From NCBI GenBank assembly GCA_900540375.1, contig UQFS01000041.1, positions 1 through 28,052 on the forward strand: 28,052 nt of DNA. Reading direction: 5' to 3'. The DNA is from an uncultured Prevotella sp. Lineage in GTDB: Bacteria; Bacteroidota; Bacteroidia; Bacteroidales; Bacteroidaceae. A program made the translations under genes and the position numbers. A model generated the notes under the pieces. It made no database searches. It had not been told where the DNA came from and was given only the letters and a program-made list of their open reading frames with translations. Of the stretch, positions 1 through 9,300 are shown one piece after another; the stretch's first letter is position 1, and every line of letters begins with the position of its first letter.

Positions 1-59
1 AACCTTGTTTTTAGTTACTCCTGCACGGAAATCTATTCGGTTTTATAGAGGAAAGGTAC

Positions 60-99
60 AAAAAAATCGTGAAACGACCAAGAAGGCATTAACTTCTTG
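60..99 (-). terminator. possible weak terminator of the small membrane protein gene
   Basis: Read on the minus strand, a 7-bp stem (CAAGAAG at 99-93 with CTTCTTG at 85-79) has the stop codon of the membrane-protein gene in and beside its loop. A small TCGT/ACGA hairpin follows, then a run of seven T (66-60). The arrangement suits a terminator, but the stems are short and AT-rich. Confidence 0.35.
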
Positions 100-436
100 A
101 ATGTTGCCGGAAATACGCCTTGATGTCGTTGTCAATGTCTACCAGGCTGCGCTTGCCCGTGACATAGGGCTTGACGAGCATGGTCAGCACATAGGTGACG
201 CATCCTGTCAGAGCCGCGGCTGCAAAGTTGAGGATCTCACTGTGGATGAGTCCCTCGCTGAGAAAGGCCACCATCACGATGATGGGCACGATGGCCAGCA
301 GCCAGTCGCCGGCGGTGTTCATCTTCAGGGCGTTTTCTCTTTCCTGGCGCAAATGCTGCGGTGCACAGGCGATGAGCTCACTTTTGTGCTCAGCCCAGTA
401 TGTCTCAAAGTTGTCGTTGTTGATTTTAGCTTCCAT
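89..436 (-). CDS. small two-helix inner-membrane protein of unknown function
   Basis: This 115-residue protein is not one I recognise. The N-terminal ~43 residues are polar and charged. Two hydrophobic helices follow (about 45-64 and 69-88), then a basic and acidic tail (about 90-115) probably in the cytoplasm. The reading frame stays open upstream to a TTG at 460, but I chose the ATG at 436: a -7 box (TACTTTTG, 465-458) overlaps that TTG, so the transcript should begin after it. The gene is divergent from the epimerase homologue and ends in a possible weak terminator. A function related to the neighbouring PUL is not implied. It could be a small conserved Bacteroidales membrane protein, and no catalytic motif is visible. 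Confidence 0.7.
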   Translation of the reverse strand: MEAKINNDNFETYWAEHKSELIACAPQHLRQERENALKMNTAGDWLLAIVPIIVMVAFLSEGLIHSEILNFAAAALTGCVTYVLTMLVKPYVTGKRSLVDIDNDIKAYFRQHSRS

Positions 437-457
437 GGAGTTGATGATTATTGCCTG

Positions 458-488
458 CAAAAGTACATGAAATCTTTGAGAGTAGCAA
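458..488 (-). promoter_or_regulatory. Bacteroidetes-type promoter of the membrane-protein gene
   Basis: On the minus strand, ATTG (TTG at 488-486) is followed by 20 bases and TACTTTTG (465-458). This fits the Bacteroidetes sigma-ABfr consensus TTTG-N19/20-TAnnTTTG. It fixes the likely start at the ATG at 436 and implies a short leader. Confidence 0.6.
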
Positions 489-536
489 TAGTTTTGCCGT
501 ATCTCTTATCTTTTTCGCAAAATCCGTGATTGAAAT

Positions 537-567
537 TTTGAGATATAGTAATTTTTATGTAAGTTTG
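537..567 (+). promoter_or_regulatory. Bacteroidetes-type promoter of the epimerase-like gene
   Basis: TTTG (537-540), exactly 19 bases, then TAAGTTTG (560-567) is a full match to TTTG-N19-TAnnTTTG. The ATG follows 32 bases after the -7 box. It sits back to back with the minus-strand promoter at 458-488. Confidence 0.7.
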
Positions 568-599
568 CATAAGTAAAAAATGAGCAAAACAACGATACT

Positions 600-1718
600 A
601 TGAATATATGTGTTTTTTGCGGTGCCCGTCCTAACTTCATGAAGGTGGCGCCGGTGATTCGTCAGATTGAGAACCTGCGCCGTGAAGGCAAGCCGGTGGA
701 GAGCCAGATTGTCTATGCCGGCATTGCCAATGACCCGACGCTGGAGGACAGTCTTTTCAGCGATTTGGGCATCAGACGGCCCGATGTCTTCTTAGGTGTG
801 GATTGTGTCAATCTCAATGAGCTCACAGGGCAGGTGATGTCAAAGTTCGAAGTCTGTCTCCAGGATCATCCAACGGATGTGGTCGTGGTTGTCGATGATC
901 TCGCCTCGACGATGGCAGCGTCTATCGTCACGAAGAAGCAGGGCATCAAGTTGGCGCACATCGCTGCCGGTACGCGCAGCTTCGACATCAGCATGCCGAA
1001 GGAGATCAACCGACTCGTCATCGACGGACTGAGCGACATTCTCTTCACGGCCGGCATCAGCAACAACTCGATCGCCAACCGCGAGGGTGCCGAACTCTCA
1101 AAGGTGTATATGGTGGGCAACATCCTCATGGACAACCTGCGCTATTGCCATACCCGCATCGAGCAGGCTACGCTGCCCGACGAGGTGGCTCACGTGGTCA
1201 CGGCAGAGGATGGCAGCCTGAAGCCTTACCTGGTCTTCACGATCAACCGCAAGGCGCTGCTCGCTGACAAAGACAATCTGAAAAATATGATCATGGCACT
1301 GGTCCGAGCAGCCGGTGACACGACGATCATCGCCCCGCTGAGAGGACTGGCCGTGGAGACGATCATGGGGCTGGGACTGAGAGAGCAGCTCAATCTGAAA
1401 AACTTCCATATCGTCACCCCGTTGGGCTATCTGGCTTTCGCACGTCTGACGCGTCATGCCAGCGGTATCATCACAGACAGCGGCAATGTGGCTGAGGAGG
1501 CTACCTTCAACCAGGTGCCGTGCATCACGCTCAACAGCTATACCGAGCATATCGAGACGGTGAAGATCGGCACCAATGTGCTGGTCGGCGAAGATGCTGA
1601 GAAGCTCGAAGAGGCTGTCGGCAAGATGGCCGCCGGACAGTGGAAGCAATCCGGCATCCCCGACAGATGGGACGGACGCACGGCGGAGCGCATCGTGGAG
1701 GTGCTGATGAATGAGTAA
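600..1718 (+). CDS. wecB: divergent UDP-N-acetylglucosamine 2-epimerase (WecB/MnaA) homologue
   Basis: At 372 residues this matches the usual length of non-hydrolysing UDP-GlcNAc 2-epimerases, which interconvert UDP-GlcNAc and UDP-ManNAc for surface polysaccharides. The family landmarks are visible: GARPNFMKVAPV at 8-19 (Arg10 and Lys15 retained), the helix after VVDDLAST (Asp100, matching E. coli Asp95), MPKEINR at 132-138 (Glu135, matching Glu131) and ITDSGNVAEEA at 291-301. However, the usual HVEAG motif reads HIAAG, so the Glu117 equivalent is Ala122. The usual T-x-HRREN motif reads TINRKAL, so the His213 equivalent is Asn216. The conserved TERPE segment is also altered (TEHIE). The fold is confident, but canonical epimerase activity is doubtful. 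The gene stands alone between its own promoter and terminator. Confidence 0.8.
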   Translation: MNICVFCGARPNFMKVAPVIRQIENLRREGKPVESQIVYAGIANDPTLEDSLFSDLGIRRPDVFLGVDCVNLNELTGQVMSKFEVCLQDHPTDVVVVVDDLASTMAASIVTKKQGIKLAHIAAGTRSFDISMPKEINRLVIDGLSDILFTAGISNNSIANREGAELSKVYMVGNILMDNLRYCHTRIEQATLPDEVAHVVTAEDGSLKPYLVFTINRKALLADKDNLKNMIMALVRAAGDTTIIAPLRGLAVETIMGLGLREQLNLKNFHIVTPLGYLAFARLTRHASGIITDSGNVAEEATFNQVPCITLNSYTEHIETVKIGTNVLVGEDAEKLEEAVGKMAAGQWKQSGIPDRWDGRTAERIVEVLMNE

Positions 1719-1798
1719 AATGCCCTGCGGGTGATAAATCCTCATGTGAAAAGCTATCCATGGATAATGTAGACGAAACATTTAATGTTGAAAACGAT

Positions 1799-1848
1799 GT
1801 AACCGCGTAACTCAAGTCTGGTTTGAGTTACGCGGTTATATTTTTTTT
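1799..1848 (+). terminator. strong intrinsic terminator after the epimerase-like gene
   Basis: A perfect 15-bp stem (1801-1815 with 1823-1837) has a 7-base loop and is followed by eight T (1841-1848). Flanking bases extend the stem slightly. The near-symmetric stem may also stop transcripts arriving from the other side. Confidence 0.85.
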
Positions 1849-2095
1849 CGCTGATCAACAAATGCGAAACGACTATTTTACTGTATCGAATTCGGCATAT
1901 TTAGAGAAACGTCCCTTCACCAACTCAAACTTGCCGACAATTAGAAGTTTACTAAGAATCTTACTTTGTTGATAGTTGTGAACGTCTATCAGCCTTTAAA
2001 CGACATTTTTTCCACCTTACTAACCGAGATGTTTTGCTAACTTTGCAACAAGAATTCCTTTAGCAAAAGAGATTAATCAAAACCAAAAACTAAAT
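1849..2095. other. AT-rich intergenic leader region upstream of the GH43 gene
   Basis: With the terminator, this makes a 377-base gene-free stretch (1719-2095). I see no convincing small ORF or RNA gene. The only recognisable signal is the -7 box close to its downstream end. It may hold an operator for the PUL regulator, but no clear dyad is visible. Confidence 0.5.
2038..2045 (+). promoter_or_regulatory. -7 promoter box for the GH43 gene
   Basis: TAACTTTG fits TAnnTTTG and lies 50 bases before the ATG. No good TTTG -33 element is present at 19-20 bases upstream, which would suit an activator-dependent promoter. The following bases (CAACA) match those after the box at 23449. Confidence 0.5.
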
Positions 2096-3841
2096 ATGCA
2101 ACAATTCAAGCTGATCTTATCGCTGCTGGCGATGCCATTGTTCATGATGGCGCAAGCCCCGTCGAAGACATGGAATCCCAATCTCTCCGGAGGACGTTAT
2201 CAAAATCCGATTATCAATGCCGACTATAGTGATCCAGACGTGTGCCGCCATGGCGATGATTACTATATGACATCATCATCGTTTGCCTGCTTCCCGGGCC
2301 TTCAGATACTCCATTCTACCGATTTGGTCAACTGGACTATCGTTGGTGCGGCATTGAAAGACCATTACCCTGTGCTGCCACAATATCGGGGGACAGATCT
2401 TGATTATCGCAACAAGATACAGCATGGCAATTACATGTGGGCACCGTCGATACGTTACCACGATGGTTGGTATTATATCTATTGGGGTGATCCTGACCAA
2501 GGTATATTCATGGTTAAAACCCAGGATCCGCGTGGCGAATGGTCTGAGCCGGTGCTTGTCAAGGAAGGCAAGGGACTGATCGACTGCTGTCCACTTTGGG
2601 ACGACGACGGACGTGCTTATCTCTCTCATGGTTGCGCCGGTTCACGGGCAGGAGTGAAGAGCGTGCTTTTCGTTGCACCTTTGTCGGCAGACGGCACACA
2701 TGTGACAGGGCCGTCGCGCATTGTCTACGATGGACATGAGAACCAACCGACGATAGAGGGTACAAAGTTTTACAAGCATGGTGGCTATTACTACATTTTC
2801 TCTCCGGCCGGTGGTGTGAAATACGGTTGGCAGGTGGAACTCAGAAGCAAGTCGCCCTACGGACCCTACGAGGAGCGTGTCACGCTGGCGCAAGGCAAGA
2901 GCAAGGTCAACGGTCCACATCAGGGAGCGTGGGTAGATACTCCATGTGGTGAGGACTGGTTTATCCATTTCCAAGACAAGCATGCTTATGGACGTGTCGT
3001 GCACCTGCAGCCCGCTCAATGGAAGGGCGGCTGGCTCGTCATCGGTGACGACAAGGACGGAGACGGCTGTGGTGATGCAGTAGCAACATGGAGGAAGCCC
3101 AAAGTCTCTGCACTTTCTAAAGATATAGTCTTACAACCGGCAGAGGATGATGAGTTTGACAGTAACGAGTTGGGATTGCAATGGCAGTTTGAGGGACCAT
3201 GGAGCCACTATTGGTATTATTGCGATGCCCGCAACTCGCGTTTGCGCCTCTATGGCCCGCAGCAGCCAGAAGACTTCCACAATATCAGCGATCTGCAAAA
3301 TATGCTGCTGCAAAAGTTGCCGGCAGAGAACTTCACCGTAGTGGCCCGCATGAGGTTCATACCCAATCCTGATTTCAAGCCCAAAAGAGAAGAGGGAGGC
3401 TTCGTCATCATGGGGCAGGACTATGCGGCAATAAAACTTGTGAGCACCCCGGAAGGATGTGTCCTCCGTTACGTAGTCTGCAAAGGCGCACAGAAAGGCA
3501 AAGCAGAAGAGACGATTGAAGAGAAGCCTGTCGCTTTGGTACCTATGCCGCGACCCTACACTCAGAAATATGCTGTCGATGACAAACCGCAGCCACGGTC
3601 TGCTACACCTTATATATATGTACGCGCAAAAGTATGGAGCACCGGAGTCGGCAATGGCATCAAGGCACATGCTCAGTTCGCCTACAGCACAGACGGAAAG
3701 AAGTACACTGAACTTGGTCAGTCCTTTGACATCGTAGAGGGAAAGTGGATTGGAGCGAAGACTGGCTTTTACTGTATACGTCCGGGAAAGAAAAACGACG
3801 CACCGTTTCTCGACATCGATTGGATAAGATTCACCAAATAA
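2096..3841 (+). CDS. secreted GH43 glycosidase (arabinofuranosidase/beta-xylosidase type)
   Basis: This 581-residue protein begins with a signal peptide (about 1-21, ending MMAQA). The five-bladed GH43 catalytic propeller spans about 35-335. The expected triad is present: base Asp46 in YSDPD, pKa-modulating Asp163 in LIDCCPLWDDDG, and acid Glu221 in TIEG. The segment GPHQGAWVDT and the C-terminal beta-sandwich (about 345-581) resemble GH43 members acting on arabinose- or xylose-substituted chains; subfamily 12 is my best guess. It inverts at alpha-L-arabinofuranosyl or beta-D-xylosyl linkages. No lipobox is seen, so it is probably periplasmic. It is the first gene of the PUL, has its own -7 box, and is separated by 151 bases from the lipoprotein/SusCD operon. 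The exact substrate cannot be read from the sequence. Confidence 0.88.
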   Translation: MQQFKLILSLLAMPLFMMAQAPSKTWNPNLSGGRYQNPIINADYSDPDVCRHGDDYYMTSSSFACFPGLQILHSTDLVNWTIVGAALKDHYPVLPQYRGTDLDYRNKIQHGNYMWAPSIRYHDGWYYIYWGDPDQGIFMVKTQDPRGEWSEPVLVKEGKGLIDCCPLWDDDGRAYLSHGCAGSRAGVKSVLFVAPLSADGTHVTGPSRIVYDGHENQPTIEGTKFYKHGGYYYIFSPAGGVKYGWQVELRSKSPYGPYEERVTLAQGKSKVNGPHQGAWVDTPCGEDWFIHFQDKHAYGRVVHLQPAQWKGGWLVIGDDKDGDGCGDAVATWRKPKVSALSKDIVLQPAEDDEFDSNELGLQWQFEGPWSHYWYYCDARNSRLRLYGPQQPEDFHNISDLQNMLLQKLPAENFTVVARMRFIPNPDFKPKREEGGFVIMGQDYAAIKLVSTPEGCVLRYVVCKGAQKGKAEETIEEKPVALVPMPRPYTQKYAVDDKPQPRSATPYIYVRAKVWSTGVGNGIKAHAQFAYSTDGKKYTELGQSFDIVEGKWIGAKTGFYCIRPGKKNDAPFLDIDWIRFTK

Positions 3842-3847
3842 TCTGCT

Positions 3848-3893
3848 GCACCGGAAAGAACATGCCTCACCATCAAATTGTCCTTTTCGGTGC
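3848..3893 (+). terminator. stem-loop between GH43 and the lipoprotein/SusCD operon
   Basis: GCACCGGAAAG (3848-3858) pairs with CTTTTCGGTGC (3883-3893) over 11 bp with one G-U pair, around a 24-base loop. No T run follows, so it may be a weak terminator, an mRNA 3'-end stabiliser or a regulatory dyad. Confidence 0.35.
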
Positions 3894-3956
3894 CTAAAAA
3901 TCCTATTCTTACGACTATTCCACCAAAAAATCCACTCTCGGACAATCTTTACTCCC

Positions 3957-3964
3957 TAATTTTG
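3957..3964 (+). promoter_or_regulatory. -7 promoter box for the lipoprotein/SusCD operon
   Basis: TAATTTTG (TAnnTTTG) lies 28 bases before the ATG at 3993. No clear TTTG at the -33 position, consistent with regulated activation. The box and following GCAGGCAGA closely resemble those before the pectate lyase (21206) and the secreted protein (23449). Confidence 0.55.
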
Positions 3965-3992
3965 CAGGCAGAATACAAAAACCTAAATATAT

Positions 3993-4889
3993 ATGATACA
4001 GTTTAGACATTCGATTTCAATCAAGTCAATCCTTACATCCTTAGCGGCATGTCTGTTTGTCGCTGGTTGCAGTGACGACGGGTTGCCTACTTCGGCCCCA
4101 ATCGTCCTACAATCCCAAAGTTCTGTCATGATGTCACTGACGCGCGCCACTGTTGACTCTTTCGCTCAGGCTGGTATCGGTGAAGTTCGATTCTTTGCTT
4201 ACATTCGTCAAAACAAGCGTGACTCACTCGTCAAGGATACCACCGTCAATCTTGGTGACGGACAATTTGCCATAGGGCTGCCCCTTGGCGAGAACATCCG
4301 TGCGTTTATCGTTGCCAACGCCACGGGGGTGGAGGGCACAGAGAAATTCGATTCGGTGTCGTTGACACTTGATCCCTCGCATGAAGCAAATATATGGCTT
4401 TCCAACGTTGCCTCGTTCACAACCGACAAGACTGTCAGCCGTGTGGCGTTCTCGCTGCGACGTGTTGTCAGCCGTGCCACATTCCAGCCCGAGGAAGACG
4501 CTCAGACGCTGGCTTCGCTCGATAAGTTTGACAACATAGGCATTACATTCGCCAACATCGCCACGCGCTATCGCATCAGTGGCGACTCTGCCGTGGCCGT
4601 GTCGTCTGCAGCAATGAAAGTTGATGCTTCCAACGGTTACAGTGCCACGATCAACTCTTTCCCCACTCGCAAAGGTCAAGATCCTTCTGCACAGCTCCTG
4701 CTTACATTCTATCATGGTACGACTGTAGTCAACAACTCTGTGGCATCTATCGATGGCGGTTTTCACTATACGGGGTCTCACCATTATATGATCACTGTGC
4801 CACTCACCGACAATGCCTTTCTTGAAACGCCATGGACACGTGCCGCCAAGACAACTCTTCCATTTCAAATCCATGATATAACCTTCTAA
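3993..4889 (+). CDS. FimB/Mfa2-like surface lipoprotein
   Basis: This 298-residue protein has a lipoprotein signal peptide ending in VAGC (Cys26). The following SDDG matches the Bacteroidetes surface-export signal, so it is probably on the outer face of the outer membrane. The rest is beta-rich. A segment around 148-164 (VSRVAFSLRRVVSRATF) resembles the central strand pattern of FimB/Mfa2 fimbrial-anchor proteins. This family assignment is a motif-level judgement. It is the first gene of a tight operon: the next lipoprotein starts 14 bases after its stop, and SusC/SusD follow. That position suggests a surface glycan-binding protein built on a fimbrial-type fold rather than a real pilus subunit. 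No catalytic residues are recognisable. Confidence 0.6.
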   Translation: MIQFRHSISIKSILTSLAACLFVAGCSDDGLPTSAPIVLQSQSSVMMSLTRATVDSFAQAGIGEVRFFAYIRQNKRDSLVKDTTVNLGDGQFAIGLPLGENIRAFIVANATGVEGTEKFDSVSLTLDPSHEANIWLSNVASFTTDKTVSRVAFSLRRVVSRATFQPEEDAQTLASLDKFDNIGITFANIATRYRISGDSAVAVSSAAMKVDASNGYSATINSFPTRKGQDPSAQLLLTFYHGTTVVNNSVASIDGGFHYTGSHHYMITVPLTDNAFLETPWTRAAKTTLPFQIHDITF

Positions 4890-4903
4890 ATAAAAGAGTA
4901 ATT

Positions 4904-6364
4904 ATGAAAAGCCACATATTAGTATTACTCTCTTCTTTGTTCTTTTGCGGAGCAGTCTTTTCCGGCTGCTCCAGTGACGAAACCTACGACACAGAAGTGA
5001 CACGGAAGATCAGCCTTACCATGGACGGACAACCTTGGAGCATCTATTATGGTACCTCCAATCGTCCGCTCTTTATCTACGCTGCTGACGGAAAGTACGT
5101 CGCCAATTATTCCACCAGCTATAACTTCTCTCTCGGTAGCGGCAGTTATAAAGTCTTCGCTACGGACCAGAGTGATCTCGTCGACATTCCGAATCCATTG
5201 GACGATATGGTTATTGCCCAGGACACGCTGATGAAGCAAACGTTCGGAATCTCCACACCTGTCAATTACAGCGTGGGGCAGGATATGAGCATAGACATGT
5301 TTACACGCACCGGTGTATTGCGCCTGCACTCCACGGACGAGAAAGCCGACAAGAGCTATTCTGTCGTGAAGGCAACCATAAAGACGCCAGTCACCGGCTA
5401 TCAGATTGGAAGCGCGTCGTATGTTGTCAATGATGATGCTCCGCTGATGCTTACCCATAGTCGTTCGACAAGCAGTGGCGGTATCAACTACAACGATGAT
5501 ATGGTGCTCTTAGGCACACAGCCCGACGGCCGAAGAGTCAACGTTCACCTTGACTATCTTGACGGTAAGGGCAATGTTGTCAGATCCAAAGACTTTGCAG
5601 ACGGCTTCGAGATTGTGCCCAACGACACTACCATAGTCTCTTTCGCACTGAACAATGCTGAGGAGCCCGTGATTATCGACTATACTGTAGCACTCGCATC
5701 TGACGAATGGACAGAAGACAAGGTTACGCCCGGTGCACCACTTGTCGTTCCTGACGGCTATACCTACGTGAGCCCTGATGAGGATATCTCCGCTATCGTT
5801 GCAGCTCAGCTTGCCGACGACAACATCACGGCCATCAAGCTGTATCTCAAAGCTGGAGAGACTTATACGCTCGGTGCCAATGATCTCGCCTCACTCACCA
5901 AGCCAATAAGCATTGTCGGACAAACTCCTGCACGCAACCATGCGAAGGCTACGCTCTCACATGGAGCCGTCACACCCAACGGCAACATCGAGCAGATAAG
6001 CTTCAAAAACATTAATTTCGCATCGCCGAGCCGCTTCTTCAATGTGCGTAACCAAAACTTCAACATCGGCACACTCAGCTTTGACAACTGCAATTGGAAA
6101 GACTGGAGCGGAGTGATTTGGTATCAAAATACCTCATCTGCTACATTGACACAGCACGTCGGTACCTTCAGTCTTGTTTCGTGTCATCTGAATAACTGGA
6201 CTTTTAACCGCAACCCGCTGCTCGGACTGCCTACACGCAACCCTGCTAAAGTTGACAAACTTGTCCTGCACAACAATATTGTAGAAGGCAACAACGTCAC
6301 CGCCGGAGCCATTTACTCCAATTATGGCAACACGACGATAGATTCACAAGGCAACAACTTCTAA
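4904..6364 (+). CDS. surface lipoprotein: fimbrillin-like N-terminus with DUF4957-like beta-helix
   Basis: This protein has 486 residues. The lipobox ends at Cys22 (VFSGC) and is followed by SSDE, so surface display is likely. Residues about 35-255 are beta-rich and resemble a fimbrillin/FimB-type fold. From about 280 the protein changes to a right-handed beta-helix style with repeated short strands and Asn ladders (for example LSFDNCNWKDW and LVLHNNIVEGNN), matching DUF4957-type domains found in pectin PULs. A paralogous region occurs in the lipoprotein at 11602. Compared with that paralogue, this protein stops early (TIDSQGNNF) and lacks the C-terminal DUF5123-like part. No frameshift is seen, and SusC starts 19 bases after the stop. 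The role is inferred: binding of a pectic chain and presentation to SusCD. Confidence 0.65.
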   Translation: MKSHILVLLSSLFFCGAVFSGCSSDETYDTEVTRKISLTMDGQPWSIYYGTSNRPLFIYAADGKYVANYSTSYNFSLGSGSYKVFATDQSDLVDIPNPLDDMVIAQDTLMKQTFGISTPVNYSVGQDMSIDMFTRTGVLRLHSTDEKADKSYSVVKATIKTPVTGYQIGSASYVVNDDAPLMLTHSRSTSSGGINYNDDMVLLGTQPDGRRVNVHLDYLDGKGNVVRSKDFADGFEIVPNDTTIVSFALNNAEEPVIIDYTVALASDEWTEDKVTPGAPLVVPDGYTYVSPDEDISAIVAAQLADDNITAIKLYLKAGETYTLGANDLASLTKPISIVGQTPARNHAKATLSHGAVTPNGNIEQISFKNINFASPSRFFNVRNQNFNIGTLSFDNCNWKDWSGVIWYQNTSSATLTQHVGTFSLVSCHLNNWTFNRNPLLGLPTRNPAKVDKLVLHNNIVEGNNVTAGAIYSNYGNTTIDSQGNNF

Positions 6365-6383
6365 TTCAACAACTCACAGCATT

Positions 6384-9300
6384 ATGAACTCACAAACTCA
6401 TAAACTAAGACATATAGCGGTAGCCTTGCTGGCTACAGCCTCCATGCAGGTGATGGCTCAGGGCACTATCGTCAAAGGCAATGTCACCGACGGCACAGAG
6501 CCTATCATCGGTGCCACGGTCAAAGTCAACGGATCTACGGTGGCTACCATCACCGACCTTGACGGTAACTTTGTACTGAAGGGTGTTGACCCAAGTAAAG
6601 ACGAGATCGTCATCTCATACGTAGGCTTCAGGGAATACAAACAAAAACTCAACGGCAACACCACACTCAATGTGGTGATGAAGGAGGATGTCGGCAATCT
6701 CAATGATGTCGTGGTCATTGGCTACGGCACATCGAAGCGCGGCAATCTTACGGGTTCCATGGCTTCGGTGTCAGGCGAGACGTTGGCAAAAGTCCCGGTT
6801 TCCAATGTTGCTGAGGCCATGCAGGGCAAGCTTCCCGGTGTGCAGATTACCACATCCGACGGTAGTCCCGACGCAGAGGTGAAAATCCTCGTCCGTGGTG
6901 GTGGCTCGCTCACACAGGACAATTCACCGCTCATCATCTATGACGGAATGGAAGTATCCTCGCTCAACGATATACCGCCATCGGATATTGAGAGTATTGA
7001 TGTGCTGAAGGATGCGGCCTCGACCGCTATCTACGGCGCGCGTGGAGCCAATGGTGTGATACTCATCACCAGCAAGAATCCCAGTAAGCGGCGCACCAGC
7101 GTGAGTGTCAACAGCTATTTACAGACACGTAGTCTGGCCAATCATCTTGACGTGCTCGATCCTTACATGTATGTCCGTATGCAATATGAGAACTTACGAC
7201 AGAAGAGCAGCAATCCAACAGCTTTCTTCAATAAGTTCGGACACGGTTATGAGCAATACATCTATCAGGGCTATGAGGGCACCGACTGGCAGGACGAGGT
7301 GTTTGGCACCCACCCTTTGACATGGTATCTCGACGGTACCGTGACGGGAACCGTGAACAAACTGAAATACAAGGTGACGTGGGTGCATCAGAATGCGCCT
7401 TCCGTGATGCGCGACAATGGACTGACACAAAACAACGTCAATGCCCAACTGGGTTGGCAAGTCACAAAGTTCCTTTCTGTGGACTATCGTGGACGCTATC
7501 TCAACAAGAATGTCGACGGATCAGGAACAGAGGGCGTGAGTCTGCTCACGGCACTCCGTCAGGCGCCTACGGAGGGACTTGATGACTTCATGACCATACC
7601 TGCGGATAATGACTACTTCGACCCCAGCACACTTGAAGAGGTGACGCGCTTCAACCCCATCGAGGAGTCAAAAGCCAACTATCGCCGTCGTATGACCAGC
7701 ACACTGTCTAATCAGCTTGCCCTCAACTGGACCATCTTGAAAGGTCTGACCCTGCACAATGAGTTCAGCTATATCCACACCAAGACACAAGACCGGCGCT
7801 ACTGGGGTATGGGTACGAGTAACGCACGCAACAATGGCAACCAGCCTTATATGTCATGGGCGAATGGCAAGAGCTCGCGCTGGCAGATGACCAACACGCT
7901 CAACTACCATCTCGATCTGAAGGAACAAACCCATGTGTTTGACTTCCTTCTCGGTGAGGAGATGAAGAGTCAGTCGTCGGAGAGCTATACCGACACCTAC
8001 CGCTATTTCCCAACAGACATGGAGGCTAAGGCTGCTTTCAAGAATGTAGGAGCGGGTACACATTATACATATACCTATTCAAAGCCGTCCGACACCCGCA
8101 TCAGTTCATTCTTCGGTCGTGTCAACTATAGCTTCAAGGACCGTTATCTGGCTACTGTCACGTTGCGTGCCGACGGCAGCTCTAAGTTCTCGTCTGACAA
8201 CCGCTGGGGCTTCTTCCCTGCAGCAGCTCTTGCCTGGCGCGTCAGCAACGAGAAATTCCTTGCAGACTCCAAGGTTGTTTCCAACCTTAAGTTGCGTCTC
8301 TCTTACGGAACATCGGGTAATGACCGCATTGATGCCGACCTCTTCCGCAACCTCTATGGTATCAGCCAAACACGTCCGGCAGGGTGGAACTACACCGACA
8401 ACAGTTGGTACTACCGTCTATACAACACTTTCTATCCCGTCAACAAGGATGTGAAATGGGAAACGACGATAACTCGCAACTTAGGTATTGACTTCGGATT
8501 CTTACGGGAGCGTATCAGTGGAAGCATCGACATCTATAAGAATACGGTGAAAGATCTGCTTGTGGCAAGCGATATCCCCGGCTACTCAGGCTTCACAAAG
8601 ATGATGACCAACGTGGGACAGACCTCCAACAAGGGTATTGAGCTCAACGTGCAGGGATGGATAGTCAACAATCCCACGTGGAGTCTCAACGCTACGCTCA
8701 ATATCGGTCACAACGTCAACAAGATCGACAAGCTTGCCAGCGGTGAGACAGAGTGGATACTCTCCTCGGGCTGGGCTGGCAACAGTCTTCTCAATACCGA
8801 TGACTACCGTGCTTACGTGGGCGGAACTATAGGCCGCATCTATGGTTATGTCAATGATGGCTTCTACACTGTCGATGACTTTGATCACTTCGATGCCACC
8901 GCTCGCACGTGGACGCTTAAGAAAGGTGTTGTGGACTGCTCCATCCTTTCCGGAACGCCACGCCCGGGTAATGCTAAGTTTAAGAAGCTCGCCGACGATG
9001 GTACCGACGTGCTCACCTCCGACGACCGCACCATCATTGGCAACACCACTCCTAAGGCGAGCGGCGGTTTCGGAATGAATGCTACATGGAAGAACTTCGA
9101 TGCCAGCTTCTTCTGCAACTTCATGGTAGGTTTTGATGTCTACAATGCCAATAAGATCACGATGGTCACTTGGTGGAACAATAGCTACAACAATCTTGCC
9201 GGTGTGATGAAAGGCGCATGGATGAACTTCGATGACATGGGCAACGAAATTCGCTATCAGCCTGAGATACTTGCCAAATACAACGAGAATGCCACTATGT

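Noticed and set aside
101..529. Plus-strand ORF of 142 codons over the small membrane-protein gene
   Set aside because: It is antisense to a protein with two clear membrane helices and a matching minus-strand promoter, and its translation has no recognisable fold. It also runs into the divergent promoter region.
1098..1781. Minus-strand ORF of 227 codons over the epimerase-like gene
   Set aside because: The plus strand encodes recognisable WecB motifs across the same stretch, and no promoter is visible on the minus strand.
6340..6384. Possible frameshift truncating the DUF4957-like lipoprotein before a DUF5123 part
   Set aside because: Only 19 bases separate its stop from the SusC start, so there is no room for a lost C-terminal remnant. 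The short form seems to be the real protein.
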